Origin: Pedobacter sp. UBA4863
GTDB taxonomy: Bacteria > Bacteroidota > Bacteroidia > Sphingobacteriales > Sphingobacteriaceae
Length of the DNA stretch: 7,162 nt
Assembly: GCF_002399615.1 (NCBI RefSeq)
Contig: NZ_DHDZ01000047.1
Coordinates: 1 to 7,162, forward strand
Direction: 5' to 3'
Shown: positions 1-5,980 of the stretch, one piece after another
Layout of the letters: each line of letters opens with the position of its first letter
How positions within the stretch are numbered: the stretch's first letter is position 1
The notes under the pieces: generated by a model
Seen by the model: only the letters and a program-made list of their open reading frames with translations
Databases searched by the model: none
Told to the model about the DNA's origin: nothing
Position numbers and translations under genes: made by a program

Positions 1-6
1 CAGATT

Positions 7-141
7 TAGAAGCTGTTTAAATTTCAATAAGAATAAATACATAGGCGGGTGGTGACACTCGCCTACAGCCCATAGCTATAGTTTGGTGTCACCACCAAAC
101 CCAACCTGTAAAATATTAATATCATTTTTAAACAGCTTCTA
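7..141. mobile_element. MITE-like palindromic element with terminal inverted repeats
   Basis: A perfect 17-bp inverted repeat (TTTAGAAGCTGTTTAAA at 5-21 and its reverse complement at 127-143) brackets about 105 bp of non-coding DNA. If the true ends are GAAGCTGTTTAAA (9-21 and 127-139), each end is flanked by TA (7-8 and 140-141), as expected for a TA target duplication. Such duplications are known for IS630/Tc1-like and some IS5-group transposases. No transposase is encoded, so this would be a non-autonomous element. The interior holds further palindromes (42-100). The element ends just before the next gene's start codon, so it probably forms part of that gene's leader. The terminal repeat is seen directly; the mobile nature and family are inferred. 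Confidence 0.55.
42..100. repeat. Nested competing hairpins inside the left-edge element
   Basis: Three perfect inverted repeats overlap here. A is TAGGCG 42-47 with CGCCTA 60-65. B is GGTGGTGACAC 48-58 with GTGTCACCACC 86-96. C is GTTTGGTG 81-88 with CACCAAAC 93-100 around a 4-nt loop. A and C can form together. B uses the same bases as C and crosses A, so the segment has two alternative folds. A small palindrome, ATAGCTAT, sits at 72-79 in the loop of B. This may simply be the structure of a REP or MITE sequence, or it may act in the 5' leader RNA of the gene at 149. Confidence 0.6.
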
Positions 142-148
142 AACAAAA

Positions 149-589
149 ATGAAATCAAAAGTAGCGCAGCCCGTTGCACTTATTTGTACCTTTACTTGGA
201 TAGGCTTTATCTGTGCCATTAGTTTTATGGAAGCTTGGTTAAAATTTAGGGCTCCAGGTGTTACATTACCTATTGGTTTAGCCATAGGCCGACTGGTTTT
301 TGCTGCACTGAACAAAGTAGAATGGGTATTTGCCCTAGCAATCTTAATTAGCAGCGTTAAAACAATAAGAAAAACCAGTATTAATCCATTTTATATTGTA
401 GTAGTTTTAGTATTGATTTTGCAAACAACTTGGCTTTTACCCGCACTAGATGCCAGAGCCCAGCTTTACATAGACGGCAAAAACGTACCCCATGCTAACC
501 TACACATCTATTATGTTATTGCAGAAGGCGTTAAGATTATTTCACTCTTTATTTTTGGCAGCCAGCTATTTAAGCTAGAAAAGGCTTAG
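149..589 (+). CDS. Unrecognised four-helix inner-membrane protein, 146 aa
   Basis: I do not recognise a named family with confidence. The protein is small and very hydrophobic, with probable membrane helices at about residues 9-27, 57-71, 80-100 and 118-141. Between helices 1 and 2 is a conserved-looking segment (SFMEAWLKFRAPG, then GRLVFAALNKVE, about residues 25-58). It carries a Glu and a Lys near the membrane face plus an Arg and a second Glu, and loosely recalls DUF4149/TMEM205-like proteins; that resemblance is only an impression. There is no signal peptide cleavage site. The ATG at 149 is preceded by an A-rich stretch without a Shine-Dalgarno sequence, normal for Bacteroidota. The gene stands alone: a MITE-like element lies directly upstream and a terminator overlaps its stop codon. 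Coding is well supported by the uninterrupted membrane pattern; function is unknown. Confidence 0.75.
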   Translation: MKSKVAQPVALICTFTWIGFICAISFMEAWLKFRAPGVTLPIGLAIGRLVFAALNKVEWVFALAILISSVKTIRKTSINPFYIVVVLVLILQTTWLLPALDARAQLYIDGKNVPHANLHIYYVIAEGVKIISLFIFGSQLFKLEKA

Positions 590-618
590 GTTTTCCCTTC
601 AATTCTAACGCCTTTTTT
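579..618 (+). terminator. Rho-independent terminator overlapping the stop codon
   Basis: AAAAGGCTTAG (579-589, ending in the stop codon) pairs with CTAA-c-GCCTTTT (605-616) with a single bulged C and a 15-nt loop. The descending arm runs into six T residues (613-618). This fits the end of the membrane-protein transcript. Confidence 0.6.
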
Positions 619-930
619 AATACATACCATACACTACACACTCTTACAGATTTGCATTTAAGAGCATTCTAATGCCGTATATTTTAATCACAAAGACACC
701 AAGAGCACACACAAATACTTTCCGTATTTTTAAACTCATCAAGGCATTGGTTTTACAGCAAAAGATTTATCCCTTTTATTGGTAAGCAAACCAACAAATG
801 GGCTGCCACGTTGGCGTCCTCGCCAACATTTAATTTATACGTTATTTCGAACTATTAATTTGTATCCTGGCTTATTAACACAAACACATTACGAAGAGCA
901 ATAAATTCCTCGAAACGATGTAGCCCAAGA
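590..930. other. Gene-free intergenic region with short repeats
   Basis: No convincing gene lies here on either strand. After the terminator the sequence is AT-rich and low in complexity (for example CACAAAGACACCAAGAG at about 691-707, a type of sequence often dispersed in Bacteroidota intergenic DNA). It holds one notable perfect hairpin at 810-827. The flanking genes converge, so no promoter for them is expected here. Confidence 0.6.
810..827. repeat. Perfect 7-bp hairpin, REP-like
   Basis: GTTGGCG (810-816) and CGCCAAC (821-827) form a GC-rich stem around the tetraloop TCCT. It is not followed by a T-run on either strand, so it is a poor intrinsic terminator. A short GC-rich palindrome in AT-rich intergenic DNA between two converging genes is typical of a dispersed REP-type repeat. 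That reading needs other copies in the genome, which this window does not show. Confidence 0.5.
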
Positions 931-1587
931 CTACCCAAAACAAATCACTAATTGTTTAATCAGTAAATAGAGCGCCAAACAATAGAGAAAAACAGCAATA
1001 CATTGATTAATCAATCGGCTGCTTAATGTAAACTTTTCTTGAATAAATTTAGCAAAGTGCGCATAGCCATAAAGTGCCACCATAGAACCCACACCAGAAC
1101 CTAAACTAAAAACTATTAAAGAGGGATAAGTGGTTGTTATCCATTCATGTAAAATAACATAATTACCAAAAAATAGCCAATAGGGTATTTGCACCGGATT
1201 TAAAACACCCAAAATTATCCCGTAAAGCACGCTTCCTTTTCTACTGTCTTCAGTGGCTTTAGGTTGATGGACTTTATCTCTATTTTTCCAAGCTAAAGTA
1301 GCCATTACCAACAGCAGCACCATCATAAAAACATCTATCAAGATACTTAATTGAAAGTCTCCAACCTTAATGGCATCAATATCTACATCGCTCGAAATCC
1401 AACGGGCAAAACGCATCATCCCGAAAGTAAAAAATACCTCTACACAAGAAAAAGCCAAAATAAAGCCCCAGGCCTGGCGCATTCCTCTGTTAATGGTTAA
1501 TTGGGCCAAAGTAAGGTTAATATTACCCGGCGGGACATAGCCCATTGCGTTAATAACAATACCAATTAGAAATGTAATTATAAGCAT
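931..1587 (-). CDS. LysE/RhtB-family exporter-like membrane protein
   Basis: This 218-residue integral membrane protein has the layout of the LysE/RhtB superfamily, which exports amino acids and related small molecules. Six hydrophobic segments are visible at about residues 2-18, 38-58, 80-100, 120-142, 157-180 and 192-212. The first helix ends in PPGNIN (19-24), matching the family's conserved PGP-type motif. A second family hallmark, the Asn-Pro pair after a small-residue helix, is at 130-131 (GVLNPVQIPYW). The polar loop at about 101-118, between helices 3 and 4, is the usual variable loop. The substrate cannot be read from sequence. The ATG at 1587 has no Shine-Dalgarno sequence. The gene lies 121 bp downstream of uvrA in the same direction, separated by the heptamer repeat array, so it may be co-transcribed or have a promoter within the repeats. 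No TAnnTTTG element is seen directly upstream. Confidence 0.85.
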   Translation of the reverse strand: MLIITFLIGIVINAMGYVPPGNINLTLAQLTINRGMRQAWGFILAFSCVEVFFTFGMMRFARWISSDVDIDAIKVGDFQLSILIDVFMMVLLLVMATLAWKNRDKVHQPKATEDSRKGSVLYGIILGVLNPVQIPYWLFFGNYVILHEWITTTYPSLIVFSLGSGVGSMVALYGYAHFAKFIQEKFTLSSRLINQCIAVFLYCLALYLLIKQLVICFG

Positions 1588-1622
1588 ACTGGTTTATTGG
1601 TGTTTGGTTTTTTAGGGGTTAG

Positions 1623-1702
1623 TCTTTGCTCCTTGTTCTTTACTCTTTGCTCCTTGTTCTTTACTCTTTGCTCCTTGTTCCTTGCTCCTTGCTCCTTGCT
1701 CC
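1623..1702. repeat. Heptamer tandem repeat array between uvrA and the exporter gene
   Basis: About eleven consecutive 7-bp units fill this stretch (consensus on the minus strand GCAAGGA with A/G variants). On the left the units are arranged as a higher-order 21-bp repeat (1623-1643, 1644-1664, then a third that diverges). On the right it becomes near-pure CTTGCTC units (1681-1687, 1688-1694, 1695-1701). The array begins 6 bases past the uvrA stop codon and ends about 35 bp before the exporter start. Period 7 is not a multiple of 3, so open frames across it are by-products. It is the kind of array that changes length by replication slippage. No terminator for uvrA is visible in it. Confidence 0.9.
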
Positions 1703-1708
1703 TGCCCC

Positions 1709-4507
1709 CTACAAATGCGCTTTTAAAAACTGTCCGGTGTACGAATTTTCTACCTTCAGTAAATCTTCGGGCGTACCTTCAAAAACTAGGTTTCCACCTT
1801 TGTCTCCACCCTCAGGGCCAATGTCTATGATCCAATCTGCACACTTAATAATGTCCATGTTATGCTCTATCACAATTACAGTGCTACCCTGTTCTATTAA
1901 GGTATTTAAGGCTTTTAGCAACTTTTTAATATCATGAAAATGCAAGCCTGTTGTTGGTTCATCAAAAATAAAAACCGCTTTTTGCGCATTGTTGCCCTTA
2001 ATTAAAAATGAAGCTAATTTAATTCTTTGCGCCTCACCTCCCGATAAGGTATTTGATGATTGTCCTAAATGAACGTAACCCAAGCCCACATCAACCAAGG
2101 GTTGTAGCTTGGCCATTATTTTGGTTTCCTTGGCAAAAAACTCCACAGCTTGGTCAATGGTCATCGCTAAAATATCAGCTACATTTTTATCCTGATAAGT
2201 TACATCTAGCACTTGCTGTTTAAAGCGTTTACCGCCACAGGCTTCGCAGGGCAAATAAATATCGGCCATAAACTGCATTTCTATCTTCACCTCTCCCTCC
2301 CCTTGGCAAACATCGCAACGGCCACCTTCTACGTTAAACGAAAATGCGGCTGGCTTTAAACCTGCGGCCTTTGCTGCCGGCAAACCAGCGAATAATGCTC
2401 GCACATCATCCCAAGCCTTTACATACGTTACCGGGTTAGAACGTGAAGACCTACCAATAGGGTTTTGATCTACCATTTCTACCTGCTGCACTAAATCGAG
2501 GTTACCAAAAATGCCATCGTAAGCGCCCGTTTGCTCGCCGGCGTAATTACCTATAGCTTTCTGCAAAGCAGGATATAAAATTCGTTTCACCAAACTGGTT
2601 TTACCCGAGCCAGAAACACCCGTAACACAGGTAAATACGCCCAAAGGAAACTTAACATCAATATGCTTTAGGTTGTTCTCTCTTGCCCCTTTAACCAAAA
2701 CATGATCCTTCCAATTTCTTCTGTTCTTTGGAATTTCAATGCGCTCATCGCCGGCCAAATATCGTCCGGTAAGCGACTTTTTATCTTTAATGATTTGACT
2801 GTAAGTACCGCTAAAAACCAAATTGCCCCCTTGCGTACCCGCTTCGGGGCCAATATCAATTAAATGGTCCGCAGCTTTCATCATCTCCTCTTCGTGCTCT
2901 ACTACCAAAACAGTATTGCCAACATTTCTCAGCGATTCCAATACACCTATTAAACGGTGTGTATCGCGAGGGTGCAGACCAATGCTAGGCTCATCTAAAA
3001 CATACACAGAACCTACCAAGCTACTGCCTAAAGAAGTGGCCAAATTAATACGCTGGCTTTCTCCACCAGATAAAGTATTTGATAAACGATTTAAGGTTAA
3101 ATAGCCTAAACCAACATTGTTGAGGTATAAAATTCTGCTGCTAATTTCTGCCAGCAAACGCTTAGAAATTTTCTGCTCATTTTCTGTTAAGGGTAAGCTA
3201 TCGAAAAATGGCAAGATGGTAGAAAGTGGCATTAATACCAACTCTAAAATAGATTTACCGCCAACTTTTACATACGAAGCATCTTTACGTAAACGTGTTC
3301 CCCTGCAATCGGGACAGGTAGTTTTACCACGATAGCGTGATAACATTACACGATATTGGATTTTATAAGTCTGTTCTTCCAGTTCCTTGAAGAAATCATC
3401 CAAACCTTTGAAATATTTATTCCCGGTCCAAAGCAGCGCTTGCTGTGCTGCTGTTAAATCACTATACGGACGGTGTATTGGAAAATCGAACTTATCGGCA
3501 TTTTTAATGAAAGCCTTTAGCCAATCGCCCATTTTCTCACCACGCCAAGGCGCAATGGCGCTATCGTAAACGCTTTTACTTTTATCTGGAACCACCAAAT
3601 CCTCATCAATTCCAATTACATTGCCGTAGCCTTCGCAACGCTTACATGCACCGTAAGGATTGTTGAAACTGAAAAAATTTGGTGTTGGTTCTTCAAATTT
3701 TAGCCCATCTAATTCAAACCTGTCGCAGAAGAAGCGTTGCTTTCCATCGTGTTCTACATAACAGTCGCCCTTACCTTCAAAAAAAGCAGTTTGGGCAGAA
3801 TCTGCAATACGGCTAATCGTCTCGTCATCATGAGCTACTACAATACGATCAATCAGGATGAAAACTTTGTCTTCCTCGGATAGTTCCTTATCCTTAATGG
3901 TATTATCTTCCAGTATATCTTCTATCTTTTTAATGGCTCCTAAATAAGAAACTCTTAAAAATCCCTTCTGTAATAAAATAGAAAGCTCTTCTTTTAAAGT
4001 TCTGCCATTTTGGGGCTTTAATGGGCAAAAAATAGTAACTACCTCATCGTTGGCCAATGCCGATACAAAATCTACAACAGTAGTGACCGTATCTTTTTTC
4101 ACTTCATTACCCGAAACAGGGGAAATTGTTCTACCAATTCTCGAATACAACAATTTAAGATAATCGTAAATTTCGGTTGATGTACCCACCGTAGAACGCG
4201 GATTAGAGGTAATTACCTTCTGTTCAATGGCAATAGCAGGTGCAATTCCTTTAATATAATCTACATCGGGCTTGTTCATACGCCCCATAAACTGACGGGC
4301 ATAGGCCGATAAACTTTCTACATATCTACGTTGGCCTTCGGCATACAAGGTATCAAAAGCTAACGACGACTTGCCCGAACCAGACATCCCCGTAATGACT
4401 ACAAACTTGTTTTTTGGAATAGCTACATCAATATTCTTTAAATTGTGTACCCTAGCCCCTTTTATAATGATATATTGATGTGGATCTTTCTCTAGTTCCT
4501 TACTCAT
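1709..4507 (-). CDS. uvrA: UvrA, excinuclease ABC subunit A
   Basis: UvrA is the damage-recognition ATPase of nucleotide excision repair; it dimerises and loads UvrB onto damaged DNA in the cytoplasm. The start chosen gives 932 residues, normal for the family. ATPase half 1 has Walker A GMSGSGKS at 40-47, signature LSGGE at 479-483 and Walker B VLDEP at 503-507. Half 2 has Walker A GVSGSGKT at 630-637, LSGGE at 821-825 and Walker B IFDEP at 847-851. The C-terminal zinc module is intact (Cys731, 734, 754, 757), and CPDC at 398-401 is also present. The N-terminal zinc module is incomplete: Cys288 and Cys291 remain, but the first pair is Cys261 with Phe264. The frame is open upstream to an ATG at 4603. 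The ATG at 4507 is preferred because GAGAGG (4514-4519) precedes it and a TAnnTTTG promoter element lies inside the extension. It is divergent from the sigma factor gene. Confidence 0.97.
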   Translation of the reverse strand: MSKELEKDPHQYIIIKGARVHNLKNIDVAIPKNKFVVITGMSGSGKSSLAFDTLYAEGQRRYVESLSAYARQFMGRMNKPDVDYIKGIAPAIAIEQKVITSNPRSTVGTSTEIYDYLKLLYSRIGRTISPVSGNEVKKDTVTTVVDFVSALANDEVVTIFCPLKPQNGRTLKEELSILLQKGFLRVSYLGAIKKIEDILEDNTIKDKELSEEDKVFILIDRIVVAHDDETISRIADSAQTAFFEGKGDCYVEHDGKQRFFCDRFELDGLKFEEPTPNFFSFNNPYGACKRCEGYGNVIGIDEDLVVPDKSKSVYDSAIAPWRGEKMGDWLKAFIKNADKFDFPIHRPYSDLTAAQQALLWTGNKYFKGLDDFFKELEEQTYKIQYRVMLSRYRGKTTCPDCRGTRLRKDASYVKVGGKSILELVLMPLSTILPFFDSLPLTENEQKISKRLLAEISSRILYLNNVGLGYLTLNRLSNTLSGGESQRINLATSLGSSLVGSVYVLDEPSIGLHPRDTHRLIGVLESLRNVGNTVLVVEHEEEMMKAADHLIDIGPEAGTQGGNLVFSGTYSQIIKDKKSLTGRYLAGDERIEIPKNRRNWKDHVLVKGARENNLKHIDVKFPLGVFTCVTGVSGSGKTSLVKRILYPALQKAIGNYAGEQTGAYDGIFGNLDLVQQVEMVDQNPIGRSSRSNPVTYVKAWDDVRALFAGLPAAKAAGLKPAAFSFNVEGGRCDVCQGEGEVKIEMQFMADIYLPCEACGGKRFKQQVLDVTYQDKNVADILAMTIDQAVEFFAKETKIMAKLQPLVDVGLGYVHLGQSSNTLSGGEAQRIKLASFLIKGNNAQKAVFIFDEPTTGLHFHDIKKLLKALNTLIEQGSTVIVIEHNMDIIKCADWIIDIGPEGGDKGGNLVFEGTPEDLLKVENSYTGQFLKAHL

Positions 4508-4513
4508 TGATAA

Positions 4514-4519
4514 CCTCTC
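4514..4519 (-). promoter_or_regulatory. Ribosome binding site deciding the uvrA start
   Basis: On the minus strand GAGAGG lies 6 bases before the ATG at 4505-4507. A clear Shine-Dalgarno sequence is uncommon in this window, so it supports the internal start over the one at 4603. Confidence 0.6.
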
Positions 4520-4530
4520 GATATAATTTA

Positions 4531-4538
4531 CAAAGATA
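4531..4538 (-). promoter_or_regulatory. Bacteroidota -7 promoter element for uvrA
   Basis: TATCTTTG on the minus strand is a perfect match to the Bacteroidota primary sigma -7 consensus TAnnTTTG. It would start transcription roughly 15-20 bases before the ATG at 4507. No good -33 TTTG is seen at the usual distance, so it is a half-match. It falls inside the reading frame extension from 4603, which argues against that longer start. Confidence 0.5.
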
Positions 4539-4566
4539 GTTATAAAATTTTGTTGCTCGTGTTTCA

Positions 4567-4665
4567 TTATTTGATGTTTAAAGAACCATAGCCAATGAGC
4601 CACAAACCAATAGCAATAGCTAAGAAATCATAAGCAACACCTATAATTTTTGAAATTTTTAACAA
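4567..4665 (-). CDS. Possible 32-residue single-helix membrane micro-protein
   Basis: An open frame on the minus strand between the sigma factor gene and uvrA reads as a plausible small membrane protein. It has a short basic start (LKISK), a hydrophobic helix (GVAYDFLAIAIGLWLIGYG, about residues 9-27) and a polar tail ending in NIK before TAA. The only start codon in frame is TTG at 4663-4665, with no Shine-Dalgarno sequence. An ATG at 4683-4685, with KELF-type codons after it, is out of frame by one base, so a frameshifted remnant is also possible. It ends about 30 bp upstream of the uvrA promoter element. The protein-like composition is the only support; chance in AT-rich DNA is not excluded. 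Confidence 0.3.
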   Translation of the reverse strand: MLKISKIIGVAYDFLAIAIGLWLIGYGSLNIK

Positions 4666-4798
4666 AATAATTCTTTGAATCTCATAAAAAAATGTTTCTT
4701 TTGAAGTAATAACTAATTAACATTCATTATTCACTAACAAAAAACAAAGAGGAGAACCGCTATAGATTAAAGATTTACGTATTTATTATTTAATAAAG

Positions 4799-5413
4799 AT
4801 GGATTTAATCAAACACACTCCTATGAGGTTGCAACAGGTTAGCGATCAGGATTTAGTAAAGTTATATATTGGCGGCGATGAGTACGTTATCGAAGAACTA
4901 CTACGCAGGCATAAGTCAAAAATTTTCACCTCAATTTATTTGTTAGTTAAAGATCAATACCTTGCCGAGGATATTTTTCAGGATGCTTTTATTAAGGTAA
5001 TTAACACCCTACGCTCTGGTCGTTACAACGAGGAAGGCAAGTTTTTACCCTGGGTAATGCGCATTGCACACAATTTGGTGATTGATTATTTTAGAAAGGA
5101 AAAGCGTACCCCAACCATTACCAGCACCGATGGTACTGCAGATGTGCTTAACCTTATCCAAATACACGAAGAAAGCGCCGAAGAGCGAATGTTGCGAGAG
5201 CAGACGCACAGCGACTTGCGCAAAATGATCCAATACTTGCCCGATGAGCAAAAAGAAGTATTAATTATGCGCCATTATGCAGATTTGAGTTTTAAGGAAA
5301 TTGCAGATTTGACCGATGTAAGTATCAACACGGCATTGGGGCGTATGCGTTATGCCTTGAGCAACCTTCGCAAAATGATGAATGTGAAAGAGGTAAGCGT
5401 AAGCAGAGGATGA
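4799..5413 (+). CDS. Sigma-70 family RNA polymerase sigma factor, ECF-like
   Basis: This 204-residue protein directs RNA polymerase to alternative promoters. Region 2 spans about residues 34-103. It includes the core-binding stretch DQYLAEDIFQDAFIKVINTL (52-71) and the -10 melting and recognition part (FLPWVMRIAHNLVIDYFRKEKR, split across 82-103). A linker of about 35 residues leads to region 4 (about 139-192), whose helix-turn-helix (SFKEIADLTDVSINTALGRM, 164-183) reads the -35 side. Regions 1 and 3 are absent, as in ECF factors. The ATG at 4799 gives an 8-residue extension before Met9 (4823); neither has a Shine-Dalgarno sequence, and Met9 is a real alternative. No anti-sigma gene with a membrane helix or zinc motif follows. 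Instead a small soluble protein of unknown role lies 180 bp downstream. No TAnnTTTG element is visible in the leader, so its own promoter may be non-standard. Confidence 0.93.
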   Translation: MDLIKHTPMRLQQVSDQDLVKLYIGGDEYVIEELLRRHKSKIFTSIYLLVKDQYLAEDIFQDAFIKVINTLRSGRYNEEGKFLPWVMRIAHNLVIDYFRKEKRTPTITSTDGTADVLNLIQIHEESAEERMLREQTHSDLRKMIQYLPDEQKEVLIMRHYADLSFKEIADLTDVSINTALGRMRYALSNLRKMMNVKEVSVSRG

Positions 5414-5472
5414 GTAACATAAACGTTACACAGATAACAAAAGAGCCCATACTACTCGAATTTGAAGTTTAA
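5410..5472 (+). CDS. Possible 20-residue micro-ORF overlapping the sigma factor stop
   Basis: An ATG shares four bases with the sigma factor stop (ATGA), an arrangement typical of translational coupling, and opens a 20-codon frame beginning MSNINVTQ and ending LLEFEV. It is short, has no recognisable domain, and the purine-rich AGAGG is too close to act as its own ribosome site. It may be chance. Confidence 0.15.
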   Translation: MSNINVTQITKEPILLEFEV

Positions 5473-5592
5473 GAAACATTTAAGCTTAGCGTAATCACAT
5501 TTTTGAAATTAAAAAAGAAATAATGCAACAACCATAAAATAAAGGTGTTTGGCTTACGTTTAAAATCTAAACAAATTACTTCAAATAAGCGT
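5414..5592 (+). other. Spacer between the sigma factor and its small neighbour
   Basis: Apart from the micro-ORF at its left end I see only AT-rich sequence and a weak 5-bp inverted repeat (GTAAC 5414-5418 with GTTAC 5425-5429). There is no terminator and no perfect promoter element, so read-through from the sigma factor gene into the next gene is likely. CATTTTTG at about 5499-5506 is one base off the TAnnTTTG consensus. Confidence 0.4.
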
Positions 5593-5772
5593 ATGACAAA
5601 AACCTTTACTCAAACCAACTTAAAAAAACTATCGAAACCCAACCCTTCGGAACAGGGCGATTTCCCCGACCAGCGTTTCTACCAAACCATTAAACCTAAA
5701 TTAGATGAATTGTTAAGAGAACCATCTGAAGAAACGATAGCAAAGATTTTAAAGCACGCCCAAAAGCGTTAA
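5593..5772 (+). CDS. Small soluble protein of unknown function downstream of the sigma factor
   Basis: This 59-residue protein starts MTKTFTQ. The ATG at 5593 is preferred over an in-frame GTG at 5545, because the intervening 16 residues look non-coding and ATG is the normal start. It has a basic, polar N-terminus (residues 1-20), a central FPDQRFYQTIKPKLDELL (24-41) and an amphipathic C-terminal helix (about 42-58, EPSEETIAKILKHAQ). It has no membrane segment, no signal peptide and no cysteine, so it is not a zinc-binding anti-sigma factor. It lies in the same direction as the sigma factor gene with no terminator between them and a strong one directly after, so the two probably form a transcription unit. 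A role in modulating the sigma factor is possible but only by association. I recall similar small proteins near such sigma factors in Sphingobacteriaceae, without certainty. Confidence 0.7.
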   Translation: MTKTFTQTNLKKLSKPNPSEQGDFPDQRFYQTIKPKLDELLREPSEETIAKILKHAQKR

Positions 5773-5774
5773 GT

Positions 5775-5804
5775 AAAAGTCCCGACATAATTCGGGGCTT
5801 TTTT
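5775..5804 (+). terminator. Rho-independent terminator after the sigma factor unit
   Basis: AAAAGTCCCGA (5775-5785) pairs with TCGGGGCTTTT (5792-5802) around the loop CATAAT, with one G-T pair, and the arm ends in six T residues (5799-5804). It begins 3 bases after the small gene's stop codon. Confidence 0.85.
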
Positions 5805-5980
5805 CATTTGTGGTATGATCTAACGGCGATAACACCAACCATAGGTTAACATAAAGCCAAGATTTTAGCTTTGTCAACTTTGTGGCAAACTGTATAGAAA
5901 GTTGACAAAGTTTTATTAATCAAATGATCACCATACCACAACAAAATGGTAACGGTGATAGCACCGACAATAGGTTAAAC
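5805..5980. repeat. Composite intergenic repeat: direct repeats around a hairpin core
   Basis: Three layers are visible. A direct repeat of 29 bases occurs at 5821-5849 and 5950-5978, 25 of 29 identical. A perfect 13-bp inverted repeat, CTTTGTCAACTTT (5869-5881) with its complement (5898-5910), forms a central hairpin with a 16-nt loop. An outer inverted repeat pairs TTGTGGTATGATC (5808-5820) with 5926-5941, the right copy carrying a 3-base insertion. The right part also folds by itself (ATCACC 5927-5932 with GGTGAT 5954-5959, and TACCA 5934-5938 with TGGTA 5947-5951). No gene is encoded. It lies between two converging terminators, a usual landing site for dispersed palindromic repeats. Confidence 0.7.

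Noticed and set aside
810..827. Reading the GC-rich hairpin as a transcription terminator for the exporter gene
   Set aside because: No T-run follows the stem on either strand, and it lies over 100 bases past the exporter stop.
855..944. Minus-strand 29-codon frame beyond the exporter's stop, translating to a protein-like FIALRNVFVLISQDTN
   Set aside because: It has no start codon and overlaps the exporter stop; it could be a gene remnant or part of a dispersed repeat, but nothing in the window supports coding.
1597..1937. Two overlapping plus-strand open frames rich in Leu, Cys and Ser
   Set aside because: They arise from the heptamer array, which stays open in several frames, and then run antisense to the 3' end of uvrA; their composition is that of a simple repeat.
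2668..3569. Several short open frames inside uvrA on both strands
   Set aside because: They are fully contained in a clearly real gene, have no ribosome site or recognisable domain, and look like frame shadows.
4672..4798. A promoter for the sigma factor gene
   Set aside because: Only one-mismatch versions of TAnnTTTG (for example TTCTTTTG near 4698) are present, and none has a -33 partner.
5045..5251. Minus-strand 68-codon frame within the sigma factor gene
   Set aside because: Antisense shadow of region 2 and the linker; no independent support.
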